Source of the DNA: Mycolicibacter terrae
GTDB taxonomy: Bacteria > Actinomycetota > Actinomycetes > Mycobacteriales > Mycobacteriaceae
DNA: 64,000 nt
NCBI RefSeq assembly: GCF_010727125.1
Contig: NZ_AP022564.1
Coordinates: forward strand, 1,922,001-1,986,000
Reading direction: 5' to 3'
Shown: piece after piece, positions 42,438-51,261 of the stretch
How the letters are laid out: every line of letters begins with the position of its first letter
Position numbering within the stretch: position 1 is the first letter of the stretch
The notes under the pieces: model-generated
Told to the model about the DNA's origin: nothing
The model's database searches: none
What the model saw: only the letters and a program-made list of their open reading frames with translations
Position numbers and translations under genes: made by a program

Positions 42438-45400
42438 GCACCGACAACGAATTGCCGCCCAACGCGATCGCGGTCGTGGGCATGGCCGGGCGGTTTCCCG
42501 GCGCCCGCACCCTGACGGCGTTCTGGGACAACCTGCGGAGCGGCACCGAATCCATCGTGACGCTGTCCGAAGACGAGCTGCGTGCCGCCGGCGTCAGCGA
42601 CAAGGCGCTGGCCAACCACAACTACGTGCGACGAGCCGCGCTGCTGGACGGCATCGAGGAGTTCGACGCGGGCTTCTTCGGCTTCACCCCGCTGGCCGCA
42701 CGCACCATGGACCCGCAGCACCGGCTGTTCCTGCAGACCGCCTGGCACGCTTTGGAAGACGCCGGCTACCAGCCCGACAAACTCGAGGGCTCGGTCGGCG
42801 TCTACGGCACCAGCACCACCAGCGGCTACCTGCTGCACAACCTGATGTCGCACTACGACCCGAACCTCATCATCGGGCAGGGTGTCAGCTTCGACATGGT
42901 CAACCTGTCGCTGCAGAACGACAAGGACTACCTGGCCACCCGGGTGGCCCACCAGCTCAACCTGCGCGGGCCGGCACTGTCGGTGCAGACGGCCTGCTCC
43001 TCGGCGCTGGTGGCGCTGCACCTGGCCTGCCAGAGCATTCTCAACGGCGAATGCGACATGGCGCTGGCCGGCGGCTCGTCACTGCGCGTCCCGCACCACG
43101 TCGGGTACTGGCACGAGCCGGGTTCGATGGTGTCGGCGACGGGGCACTGCCGGCCGTTCGACGTGCGGGCCGACGGCACGATCTTCGCCAGCGGTGTCGG
43201 CGTGGTGGTGCTCAAGTCGCTGGCCGACGCGGTCGATGACGGGGACCGCATCCACGCGGTGATCCGGGGCTCGGCGCTAAACAACGACGGCGCCACCAAG
43301 ATGACCTACGCCGCGCCCACCGCCGCCGGGCAGGCCGACGTGATCGCCGAAGCGCACGCGGTCGCCGAGGTCGACGCCTCCACCATCAGCTACATCGAAT
43401 CGCACGGCACCGGCACCCCGCTGGGCGACCCGATCGAAATCGAGGGCTTGCGACAGGCTTTCGCGGTCTCGGAGGGGGAGCGGACCGGCCCGTGCTTTAT
43501 CGGCTCGGTCAAGTCCAACATCGGGCACCTGGAGTCGGCGGCCGGCATCGCCAGCCTGATCAAGACCATCCTGTGCCTCAAGCACCGGGCGATTCCCGGC
43601 ACGCTGCACTACACCAGCCCGAACCCGGAACTTCATCTCGACGACGGGCCGTTCCGGATTCGCGGCGAGTACGGGCCCTGGGAATCCGACGGCATCCGCC
43701 GCGCCGGTGTCAGCTCCTTCGGGGTCGGCGGCACCAACGCGCACGTCATCTTGGAAGAGTGGGCCGAGGAGTCCACGCAGCCCGCACCCCGGCCCGGGCC
43801 CCAGGTACTGCTGCTGTCGGCGCGCACCGCCGAGGCGCTGCAACAGGGGCGGTCGGATCTGGCGGCCGAGCTGTCTGTCGGCGCCGACACCGACGCGGCG
43901 AACCTGACCGATGTGGCTTACACGCTGGCGCGCCGGCAGCCGGAGAACCTCCGGCTTGCCGCGGTTGTCGCCGACCGGGCCGACGCGGTCACCGTGCTCG
44001 GCGCCGAGGAGAGCGAGAACGTCTTCGTCGGCGAGGGATTGGATCTTGCCGCCAATGCAGCCGACACCGACCGGGTGGTGTTCCTGTTCCCGGGTCAGGG
44101 CGCGCAGCACATCGGGATGGCGCGCGGGCTCTATGACACCGAACCGGTCTTCGCCGAGTACTTCGATCGCTGCATCGCCGGATTCGACGCCGAGCTGGGC
44201 TACGACCTGCGTGCGGTGATCTTCGACGGCACCTCACGCGACCTCGAACGCACCGACCGCACCCAGCCCGCGCTGTTCACCGTGGAATACGCGCTGGCGA
44301 AGCTGATCGAGAGCTACGGGGTGCGTCCGGCGGCGCTGGTGGGTCACAGCATCGGCGAGTACGCCGCGGCCACCGTCGCCGGCGTCTTCGATCTCGACAC
44401 CGCGATCAAAGTGGTGGCGATGCGGGCCCGGCTGATGCACGCCGCCCCGCGCGGCGTCATGGTGGCGGTTCCGCTGAGCCCCGACGCGGTCGGCACGTAT
44501 CTGACCGGCGACGTCGACCTCGCCGCGGTCAACGATCCGGACGGCTGCGTGGTGGCCGGCAGCGAAGACGCCATCCGCGAGTTCTCCGAGGCCCTCAAGC
44601 AGGCCGGCATCAACGCGCGCCGGGTGCGTACCTCGCATGCGTTCCACTCCCGCCTGATGGAGTCGATGATTCCGGAGTTCACCGGATTCCTGTCCCGCCA
44701 GACACTGCGGGAGCCGCAGATTCCGCTGCTGTCGAACCTGACCGGCACTCAGATGGCGGCCAGTGAAGCCACCAACCCGGCGACCTGGGCGCGCAGTGTG
44801 CGGGCGACGGTGCGCTTCGCCGATGAGATCGACACGCTGCTGAACGAGCCGCACCGCGTGCTGGTGGAGGTCGGACCCGGGGCCACGCTGACCGCTTCGG
44901 CGGCCCGCCACCCGAAGTTCGCCGACGGGCACCGGACCGTCCGGCTGATGCGCCACCATGCCCAGAACCGCGACGACCGGGATGCCTTCCTGCTGGCGTT
45001 GGGCCAGCTCTGGGCCGCCGGCGTCGATGTGGACTGGTCGCCGTTGCGCGGTGACTACCAGCCCAGGCGCGTCACGGTTCCGGGTTATCCGTTTGAGCGT
45101 CAACGGCATTGGCTGGAGCACAACGCCGGCGCGACTTGGGTGTCGGGCGCCGCCTCGACCAACGGCGTCGCGGCGAGCGGCGCGGGCGGCACCGGCCCGG
45201 CGGCCGGTGGCGAGTCGATAGAGGCGACGCTGCAACGGATCTGGGCGATCTGCCTGGGGGTCGGCTCAGTGGACCGCAATGCCAACTTCTTCGACATCGG
45301 CGGGGACTCGCTGGTGGCGATCAGCGTCGCGATGGCCGCCTCCCACGAGGGGATGGACCTGACCCCGCAGGACCTCTACGACAACCCGACGGTGTCGGCG

Positions 45401-46831
45401 CTGGCCAAAGCACTGACCGCCCGCTACGCCGCAGGCGGGCTTGCCCGCCAGTCGCCCGGCGCCGTCGAGCACCCGCCCGTCCCGCCGAACATCACCTACT
45501 TCCTGGAGAACGGTGTCCGCGAGCACGGCCGCTGGCGCATCCCGCTGATCCTTCGACTGCTCCCCGAGGTCTCGGTCGATGACGTCCGGTCGGTGCTCAC
45601 CGCGGTGGTCAATCACCACGACGCGCTCCGGCTACGCATCACCGAGCGGGCCGGCACCTGGGAACAGCACCTCGCCGAACCCGGCGACTTCGGTGAGATC
45701 AGCACGCACTCCCTGCCGGAGGGCCTCACCGCCGAGCACGACGCGGTGCGCACCATGCTGGCCGAACACATCGGCGAACAGGACCTGTCCTGCCCGCCGC
45801 TGACCGCCCTGTACATCCGGGGTTCGGCCGGAGACGTGTGCTATCTGGCGCTGAGCCTGCACGCAGCGGTCGGCGACGAGGCGTCCCGCGACATCCTGCT
45901 GACCGACATCTTCACCGCGTTCGGCCAGAAGCTGGCGGGCAACGACATCGAGCTGGCGCCGGTCGGCGTCGGATGGGCCGAATGGTCGCAGCGCAGCGCC
46001 GGGCTCGCTACTCACCCGGCGGTGTTGGAGAGTCGTGAATACTGGTTGCAGGCAACGAAAGCCGCGACTCTGCGGCTGGGTGCCGACGTCGCCGAACCTC
46101 CGGTGGCAGCAGACCTGTCCAAGCTCACGACCGCGCTGGCGGCAGCCGAGACCAGCGAGATCGACGACGCCCGGCGCCGGCTGCGGCTGCCGATCAACGA
46201 GATCCTGTTGGCCGGGTTGAGCCGGGCGCTGGCATCGGCCGTCGGTGAGGGCACCGTGGCGGTCGACATCGGGGGAGCGGGCCGCTCGGTGCTCAAACCC
46301 GACGTCGACCTGCGGCGCACCGTGGGATGGTTCACCACGATCTACCCGGTTGCGCTGAGCTGCTCCACCGACGGACAGGCAAGCGCGCGCCAGCTGCTCG
46401 ACGACGTCCACGAAACGCTGGCCGGGGTACCGCATTACGGGATCGGCTACGGTCTGTTGCGCTACCTCTACGCGCCGACCGCGCGACTGTTCGGGTCGGT
46501 CGCACCCGCCGACATCCACTTCTCCTACGTCGGGGCGATCCCCGAGCTGCCGTCGGCCGGCGACGCCCCGGTGCAGTTCGACCCCGACGTCGCGATGCCG
46601 GTGCGCGAGGCCCTCCCGGGCCTCGGACACGCGCTGGAGTTGCGGGCCTACCGCACCGCCGGAGTGCTGCACCTGGACTGGTGGTATGACAGCCGCCGGA
46701 TCGAGGAGTCCGTGGTGCGCTCGCTCGCCGACGGCTTCTCGACGGCGGTGATGGACCTGGTCCGCGAGGCCATCGCCGAGGATGATCTGGAGTCCACCGA
46801 AGACGAAATGACCCTGGTCGAGCTGTCCTAG
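42434..46831 (+). CDS. ppsE: Terminal PKS, PpsE-like (KS-AT-ACP-condensation-like domain)
   Basis: 1465 aa, GTG overlapping the pks4 stop. KS with Cys188; AT with Ser639 (GHSIG) and HAFH 735-738, the malonyl-type motif, unlike the VASH of the other modules. ACP Ser959 in GGDSLVA. About residues 1010-1450 form a condensation-superfamily domain. Its active-site motif is degenerate (LHAAVGDE in place of HHxxxDG), as I remember for PpsE. Order, size and many sequence blocks match M. tuberculosis PpsE, which performs the last elongation in phthiocerol synthesis. There are no KR, DH or TE domains, so release probably needs the condensation-like domain or TesA. The next gene is the papA5-like acyltransferase, again as in the PDIM locus. 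Confidence 0.94.
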   Translation: MSTDNELPPNAIAVVGMAGRFPGARTLTAFWDNLRSGTESIVTLSEDELRAAGVSDKALANHNYVRRAALLDGIEEFDAGFFGFTPLAARTMDPQHRLFLQTAWHALEDAGYQPDKLEGSVGVYGTSTTSGYLLHNLMSHYDPNLIIGQGVSFDMVNLSLQNDKDYLATRVAHQLNLRGPALSVQTACSSALVALHLACQSILNGECDMALAGGSSLRVPHHVGYWHEPGSMVSATGHCRPFDVRADGTIFASGVGVVVLKSLADAVDDGDRIHAVIRGSALNNDGATKMTYAAPTAAGQADVIAEAHAVAEVDASTISYIESHGTGTPLGDPIEIEGLRQAFAVSEGERTGPCFIGSVKSNIGHLESAAGIASLIKTILCLKHRAIPGTLHYTSPNPELHLDDGPFRIRGEYGPWESDGIRRAGVSSFGVGGTNAHVILEEWAEESTQPAPRPGPQVLLLSARTAEALQQGRSDLAAELSVGADTDAANLTDVAYTLARRQPENLRLAAVVADRADAVTVLGAEESENVFVGEGLDLAANAADTDRVVFLFPGQGAQHIGMARGLYDTEPVFAEYFDRCIAGFDAELGYDLRAVIFDGTSRDLERTDRTQPALFTVEYALAKLIESYGVRPAALVGHSIGEYAAATVAGVFDLDTAIKVVAMRARLMHAAPRGVMVAVPLSPDAVGTYLTGDVDLAAVNDPDGCVVAGSEDAIREFSEALKQAGINARRVRTSHAFHSRLMESMIPEFTGFLSRQTLREPQIPLLSNLTGTQMAASEATNPATWARSVRATVRFADEIDTLLNEPHRVLVEVGPGATLTASAARHPKFADGHRTVRLMRHHAQNRDDRDAFLLALGQLWAAGVDVDWSPLRGDYQPRRVTVPGYPFERQRHWLEHNAGATWVSGAASTNGVAASGAGGTGPAAGGESIEATLQRIWAICLGVGSVDRNANFFDIGGDSLVAISVAMAASHEGMDLTPQDLYDNPTVSALAKALTARYAAGGLARQSPGAVEHPPVPPNITYFLENGVREHGRWRIPLILRLLPEVSVDDVRSVLTAVVNHHDALRLRITERAGTWEQHLAEPGDFGEISTHSLPEGLTAEHDAVRTMLAEHIGEQDLSCPPLTALYIRGSAGDVCYLALSLHAAVGDEASRDILLTDIFTAFGQKLAGNDIELAPVGVGWAEWSQRSAGLATHPAVLESREYWLQATKAATLRLGADVAEPPVAADLSKLTTALAAAETSEIDDARRRLRLPINEILLAGLSRALASAVGEGTVAVDIGGAGRSVLKPDVDLRRTVGWFTTIYPVALSCSTDGQASARQLLDDVHETLAGVPHYGIGYGLLRYLYAPTARLFGSVAPADIHFSYVGAIPELPSAGDAPVQFDPDVAMPVREALPGLGHALELRAYRTAGVLHLDWWYDSRRIEESVVRSLADGFSTAVMDLVREAIAEDDLESTEDEMTLVELS

Positions 46832-46847
46832 TTAGGAGAACCGGAAA

Positions 46848-48110
46848 GTGTTTGCCACGTCGGTCATTCGGAAGCTTGCGATCAGTGAGGAAATGCTCGC
46901 CGAGACTCACAATTTCGTGGGTCTGGCCGCTCACGTCACCGGTCCGGTCGACATCGACCTGCTCTCGGAGGCCTACGAGGCGCTGCTGGAGGCGCACCCG
47001 ATCCTCACCGGGCGGCTGGAGCGACTGCCCGATGGCCGGCATCAGTTCGTCACCGACGACCTCATGCCCGACGGCATCGAGGTCATCGAACTCGCTCACC
47101 CCGACGCCGAGCCTCCCGCGCCGCACTTCGATCAGACCGAATCGCTGGTGGCGATGCGGGTCATCATCACCGACGGGCAGGCTCAGCCGACCCTGTATGT
47201 GCACCATGCCGTCGCCGACGGTCATCACATGTACGCGCTGATCGAGGAGATGCTCTCCTTTTACACGGATCTGGTCACGACCGGACGAATCGGTGCGATC
47301 AATGTCGAGCCGGCACCGCAGTCGATCGAAGCGGTGCTGGCCGACCGGGGGATCGAGAAGCAGAAGCGGTCCGGGATCGAGCGATTCATGCCGGCCCTGT
47401 TCGCCTACGACCTTCCGCCCACCCGCCGAGCCGTCGCCGACGAGACTCCGTCCTCGCCGGTACGGGTACCGATGGTCTCCTGCCGGCTGACCGAAAGTCA
47501 GACCAACGACGTGGTCGCGTTCGGCCGGGCCCACGACCTGAGCCTGCACGCCGTGCTCTCGGCGGCCGTACTGATGGCCGAATGGCAGTTGCGCGGAAAA
47601 CTGAGCATCCCGGTGCCCTACGTCTACACCGTCGACCTGAGATACTTTCTGTCACCGCCGGTTTCGGCCACCGGATGCACCAACCCGATCGGACTGGCCA
47701 CCTACCTCGCCGAGATCGACGCCAAGACCGATCTGGTCGACATGGCCCGCGACATCGCCGAGAACTTCCAGAAGGACCTCGACGAGGGCGTCATCCAGCA
47801 GTCCCGGCTGCACTTCAGCCCGCAGTACGTGGGAAACCCGCCCGGCATGCCGGACGTGGTGGTGCTGAGCAACAACGGCCTGGTCCCGCCGGTGCGGACC
47901 CCACCGGGCGTGGAGGTGACCACCACTCACGGCGAGCTGTACTTCGCGGTGAGCGCCGGCATCGACATCTACTTCACCCAGATCTTCTCCGGCCAGCTCA
48001 ACATCGAGTACCACTCGCACGGACCCGAGCCGGAGCGCTCGGTGGAGGCGATCCGCTCCCTGCTGTGCGGTATCGCCGAGCAGCACGCCGCCGCAGCCGG
48101 CGTCAGCTGA
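46848..48110 (+). CDS. papA5: PapA5-like polyketide-associated acyltransferase
   Basis: 420 aa, GTG start with TAGGAG 11-16 nt ahead, 16 nt behind ppsE. Condensation-fold acyltransferase with the catalytic HHAVADG (His119-His120-x3-Asp124-Gly125), close to the position in M. tuberculosis PapA5. PapA5 esterifies the two hydroxyls of phthiocerol with mycocerosic acids taken from Mas. The N terminus ([10 protein letters not shown]) and the conserved [10 protein letters not shown] and VIQQS blocks support orthology. No mas-like synthase is in the window, so the acyl donor must come from elsewhere or be a simple fatty acid. It ends the plus-strand lipid operon; the convergent methyltransferase overlaps its 3' end by 8 nt. 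Confidence 0.93.
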   Translation: MFATSVIRKLAISEEMLAETHNFVGLAAHVTGPVDIDLLSEAYEALLEAHPILTGRLERLPDGRHQFVTDDLMPDGIEVIELAHPDAEPPAPHFDQTESLVAMRVIITDGQAQPTLYVHHAVADGHHMYALIEEMLSFYTDLVTTGRIGAINVEPAPQSIEAVLADRGIEKQKRSGIERFMPALFAYDLPPTRRAVADETPSSPVRVPMVSCRLTESQTNDVVAFGRAHDLSLHAVLSAAVLMAEWQLRGKLSIPVPYVYTVDLRYFLSPPVSATGCTNPIGLATYLAEIDAKTDLVDMARDIAENFQKDLDEGVIQQSRLHFSPQYVGNPPGMPDVVVLSNNGLVPPVRTPPGVEVTTTHGELYFAVSAGIDIYFTQIFSGQLNIEYHSHGPEPERSVEAIRSLLCGIAEQHAAAAGVS

Positions 48111-48933
48111 CCGGGCCGAAAGCGTAGCGGTGGTACTGCAGCATTCCACGCAGCGGCGGCACCGCGCGAGCCACCCGGCTGGATCGCCGGAATCCGGCCG
48201 GCACCCGGCTGAAGGTCTCGGCGTCGAAGAGGTTGGCGGCGGCCAGCAGCCGGACACCGCTGACCTTGTCGAGGATCTCCCCGGGGCCGTTGACCGCCCA
48301 GTGCAGCGTGGCGCCGGACTGGCGCTGCAGCCGGTGGGTCTTCTGCGACTTGATCCCGAACCAGTTGTAGAAGTCGATCTGCAGTTCGCCGGCGGGGAAG
48401 CGGTCGACGATGCTCTGCAGCAGCGCCACGCCGTCGGATTCGGTCAGGTACATGCTGATGCCCTCGGCCAGCAACAGCACCGGGCGATCGGCGGGGATGG
48501 CGTCCAGCCAGGACGGGTCGGTCGCCGACGTCGCCACCAGGTGATAACCCGGACGGTCGGGATAGATCTGCTCGCGCAACGCGATCACCGGCGGCTGGTC
48601 GACGTCGTACCAGGCCACCTCGGGGCCCGGATCGATGCGGAACACGCGGGCGTCCAGGCCGCAGCCCAGGTGGATGACGGTGGCCCCGGGGTGAGCGGCC
48701 AGGAATTGGCGCGCCCAGATGTCGTACTGCGCGGTGCGCACCGTCACCAGGGGCGCCCACCGGCCGGGGGCTTTGAGTGCATCCCAGTCGAAGTCGATGC
48801 GCTCGACCGCCTCTTTGGCGTACCGATCACCCAAGACCGGAGAGTCGAAATCGGCGTCGAGTGCCTTGAGGTACAGCGTCGTCAGCATGGTCGCGGCGGC
48901 ACCGTGCAGGTCGACGGGGATCTTGTCTGCCAC
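48103..48933 (-). CDS. SAM-dependent methyltransferase, leucine carboxyl methyltransferase (PPM/TcmP-like) family
   Basis: 276 aa if started at GTG 48933; another GTG at 48972 would add 13 residues. The family shows an N-terminal helix pair (KIPVDL...[12 protein letters not shown]), the SAM-binding motif [11 protein letters not shown] (about residues 75-85), an acidic YDVDQP motif, and [11 protein letters not shown] (about 140-150). Relatives occur in many mycobacteria and in polyketide clusters, usually as O-methyltransferases. The gene is convergent with papA5 (8-nt overlap), and its promoter must be in or beyond the repeat array at 48982-49149. A role in methylating the locus product is possible but unproven. 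Confidence 0.82.
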   Translation of the reverse strand: MADKIPVDLHGAAATMLTTLYLKALDADFDSPVLGDRYAKEAVERIDFDWDALKAPGRWAPLVTVRTAQYDIWARQFLAAHPGATVIHLGCGLDARVFRIDPGPEVAWYDVDQPPVIALREQIYPDRPGYHLVATSATDPSWLDAIPADRPVLLLAEGISMYLTESDGVALLQSIVDRFPAGELQIDFYNWFGIKSQKTHRLQRQSGATLHWAVNGPGEILDKVSGVRLLAAANLFDAETFSRVPAGFRRSSRVARAVPPLRGMLQYHRYAFGPVS

Positions 48934-48981
48934 GTCGGCGAGCCTAATACCCTGGACGGGCACTCGGTGCACCGCACGGTC

Positions 48982-49149
48982 GAACCCGGCGGTTCAGCGA
49001 GGCTAGACGGAGGAGAGCCGAAGCTGGGATCGGCGCATGAACCCGGCGGTTCACGAGGCTCGACGGAGGAGAGCCGAAGCTGGGACCGTCGCATGAACCC
49101 GGCGGTTCAGCGAGGCTCGACGGAGGAGAGCCGAAGCTGGGATCGGCGC
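48982..49149 (+). repeat. Array of three 57-bp MIRU-like units upstream of the flavodoxin gene
   Basis: Units at 48982-49036 (55 nt, first two bases missing), 49037-49092 (56 nt, one base deleted in TTCACGAGG) and 49093-49149 (57 nt). A further seven bases of the unit start at 49150. Each contains GACGGAGGAG, a perfect ribosome-site-like string, and ATGAACCCGG at the unit boundary. The same unit is in coding sequence of pks3 and pks4. Dispersed, GC-rich, start-codon-bearing repeats of this size are typical of mycobacterial interspersed repetitive units, but I do not recognise this one as a named MIRU. Confidence 0.92.
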
Positions 49150-49167
49150 ATGAACCAGGAGGCACAC

Positions 49168-49845
49168 ATGGCGGATGAGACCAAGGGCGGCGAACGGGCG
49201 CCGCGGATCCTGTTGCTGTACTACAGCTTCACCGGGCAGGCGCTCAAGGTGCTCGAGGCCGCCGGTGAGGTGTTCACCGAGCGCGGCTGCGAGGTGGTCA
49301 AAGCCGGTATCGAGTTCACCGACCCGCGCTACGCACAGCGGTTCTCGCGCTTCCCGATGCGGCGGGTGTGGCCGGACATGCTCAGTGTGCTCAAACCCCA
49401 GCAGCGGGGCGAGATCGGCGAGATCCGGACTCCCGACGCGGTGCGCGACGGCGACTACGACCTGATCTGCATCGGCTCGCCGACCTGGTGGAAGGCGCCG
49501 GCGATGCCGATCCGGTCCTTCCTGCAGACCGATGAAGCGCGAAAACTGTTGGACGGCAAGCAGTTCGCGGTGTTCACCGTGTGTCGCGAGTACTGGCAGG
49601 AGAACTATGCCGAGGTCTGCCGGCTGGCCGAGGCGTGCGGCGGCCGCTACCAGGACGAGATCCACTTCACCTACCCCGGCGACCCGTTGCGCTCGATGCT
49701 GTCGCTGACCAGCTATCTGGGCAGCGGGCGCTACCGGAAGCGCTACCTGGGTCTGCGCCTCCCGCCCACCAACGTCCAGCCCGAGCAGCTGGACCGGGTC
49801 CGCAAGTTCGCCGCGGACCTGGCGAGCCGCTTGTTCGGCAAATAG
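49168..49845 (+). CDS. Flavodoxin-fold protein (FMN-dependent oxidoreductase family)
   Basis: 225 aa from ATG 49168, preceded at 5 nt by AGGAGG (49157-49162). Longer in-frame starts run through the repeat array and antisense to the methyltransferase and are rejected. Flavodoxin-like fold: beta strand ILLLYYSFTGQA with the FMN phosphate loop (residues about 12-24), then a second loop IGSPTWWKAPAMPI (about 110-123). Related to flavodoxin-family NAD(P)H reductases. Function unknown. It begins a three-gene unit with the DUF2505 and nitroreductase genes. Confidence 0.82.
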   Translation: MADETKGGERAPRILLLYYSFTGQALKVLEAAGEVFTERGCEVVKAGIEFTDPRYAQRFSRFPMRRVWPDMLSVLKPQQRGEIGEIRTPDAVRDGDYDLICIGSPTWWKAPAMPIRSFLQTDEARKLLDGKQFAVFTVCREYWQENYAEVCRLAEACGGRYQDEIHFTYPGDPLRSMLSLTSYLGSGRYRKRYLGLRLPPTNVQPEQLDRVRKFAADLASRLFGK

Positions 49846-49871
49846 CAAAGAGCAGGGAGAGAAAGGCGCCG

Positions 49872-50384
49872 ATGCCCCGTTCCTTCGACATCGTGTTCGA
49901 GTCGCCCGCGAGCGTCGAGCAGGTGCACTCCGCGTTCGGCTCGCGCGACTACTGGCTGGCTCGCAACGCCGAGTTCGACGGCGGCGAGAAGACCCTGGAC
50001 TCGCTCACCGTCGACGCCGACGGCACGGTGCGGGTCGTGGTCACCGAAGACCTGCGTCACGGTGCACTGCCGGGAATCCTGACCAAGGTCTACCGCGGTG
50101 ACCTCAATATCGTCACCACCGAGGTCTGGACTCCCACCGGGGACGGCCGGATCAACGGCGACATCGACGTCGCGGTGATCGGGGCGCCGGGCGGCGGGGG
50201 CGGCACCGCCGTGCTGCAACCCGCCGGCAGTGGTTCGCGGATGGACCTCACCGGGACCATCGAATTCCGGATCCCGCTGGTGGGCGGACCCATCGAAAGC
50301 TTCCTGGCGAAAGAGTTCGCCCAAGGAATCCCAGAGATCCAGCGGTTCACCGCGGAGTGGCTGAGCGACAGGACCGGAAAATGA
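49872..50384 (+). CDS. DUF2505 (SRPBCC-like) protein
   Basis: 170 aa from ATG 49872 with GGGAGAGAAAGG upstream. The sequence has the DUF2505 pattern: N-terminal RSFDIVFESPASVEQVHSAF, central V-x-Y-x-GDLNIVTTEVW, Gly-rich loop (PGGGGG) and a C-terminal helix KEFAQGIPEIQRFTAEWL. These proteins adopt a START/SRPBCC-like hydrophobic pocket fold; ligand unknown. The stop overlaps the next start (ATGA), so it is coupled to the nitroreductase. Confidence 0.82.
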   Translation: MPRSFDIVFESPASVEQVHSAFGSRDYWLARNAEFDGGEKTLDSLTVDADGTVRVVVTEDLRHGALPGILTKVYRGDLNIVTTEVWTPTGDGRINGDIDVAVIGAPGGGGGTAVLQPAGSGSRMDLTGTIEFRIPLVGGPIESFLAKEFAQGIPEIQRFTAEWLSDRTGK

Positions 50385-51109
50385 CAGGGTCGGACGCCCC
50401 GCGCTTCATTCCCACCCATGTGCCCGACGCGGCCGAGGCGCTGACTCGGCTCGACATGCCGCTGGGCGAGGCGATGATGACCCAGCGCGCGGTGCGGCGG
50501 GTCTACTCCGACCCGGTCGACGACGCCGTGGTGCTCAAGTGCATCGAACTGGCCCTGCGGGCCCCCACCGGCAATGACGGCCAGAACTGGGAATTCATCG
50601 TCGTCCGGGACCGCCGTGTCAAGGAAGAACTCGCCGAGCGCTACCGGCAGGCGTGGAAGGTCCAGCGCGGAGTGGTCCTGCGGCGCAGGCTCAAGACCGA
50701 CCCGGCGATCGCCGGCATCGCGCGGGCCATGGAGTGGCAGATCGACCACTTCGCGGAGATTCCGGTGCTGGTGGTGGCCTGCCTACGCCTGGGCGCCCGG
50801 GAGGGGCGGCTGCCGGTGGTGCGGATGCCGCACATCGCCGAGTCGGCCTACTGGGGGTCGATCTACCCGAGTGTTCAGAATCTACTGCTGGCGGCCCGTG
50901 CCATGGGGTTGGGCGCCTCGCTGATCACGCTCCCGCTGTGGAGTCAGCGGGCATCGCGGCGCATCCTGGGCCTACCGCGCGCGGTCACGCCGTGCTGCAT
51001 CGTGCCCCTGGGCTGGCCGCGCGGGCGCTACGGCCCCACCACCCGCAAGCCGGTCGGGGAAGTGGTTCACCTGGACAGCTACGGTAACCGCGCATGGCTG
51101 GAAAAATAA
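50381..51109 (+). CDS. Nitroreductase-family FMN oxidoreductase
   Basis: 242 aa from ATG 50381, overlapping the DUF2505 stop by 4 nt. FMN-binding nitroreductase fold: TQRAVRRVYSDPV (about residues 28-40), RAPTGNDGQNWEF (about 60-72), the central SVQNLLLAARAMGLGASL helix and the C-terminal PLGWPRGRYGPTTRKP. The family reduces nitro compounds, quinones or enones with NAD(P)H; the substrate is unknown. Together with the flavodoxin-like and DUF2505 genes it forms a compact redox unit next to the lipid locus. No recognised phthiocerol-pathway role. Confidence 0.88.
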   Translation: MTGSDAPRFIPTHVPDAAEALTRLDMPLGEAMMTQRAVRRVYSDPVDDAVVLKCIELALRAPTGNDGQNWEFIVVRDRRVKEELAERYRQAWKVQRGVVLRRRLKTDPAIAGIARAMEWQIDHFAEIPVLVVACLRLGAREGRLPVVRMPHIAESAYWGSIYPSVQNLLLAARAMGLGASLITLPLWSQRASRRILGLPRAVTPCCIVPLGWPRGRYGPTTRKPVGEVVHLDSYGNRAWLEK

Positions 51110-51172
51110 TCCGTTTTCGGATCAAATAGTCCATTTTTAAGGCGGAAAAGTCTCCCTATCCGTATCGGATAG
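51109..51172. promoter_or_regulatory. Two inverted repeats sharing ATCCG/CGGAT half-sites
   Basis: ATCCG-TTTT-CGGAT at 51109-51122 starts in the nitroreductase stop codon. CTATCCG-TAT-CGGATAG at 51156-51172 is a perfect 7-bp dyad. Both use the same half-site and are centred about 48 bp apart, in an AT-rich stretch before the first exported-protein gene. They look like a paired repressor operator. The first could also serve as a weak terminator hairpin. Confidence 0.5.
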
Positions 51173-51261
51173 CGCGAAGTTCTGCGTTTATCGTCGTGTG
51201 CATACCAATTGATGTAGATTCACCCGATCCTGTGCGAAACATTGGTCGGGGAGTCACAGAG

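Noticed and set aside
48130..49167. Upstream extension of the flavodoxin reading frame through the repeat array
   Set aside because: It runs antisense to the methyltransferase and has no ribosome site; AGGAGG before ATG 49168 gives a clear start.
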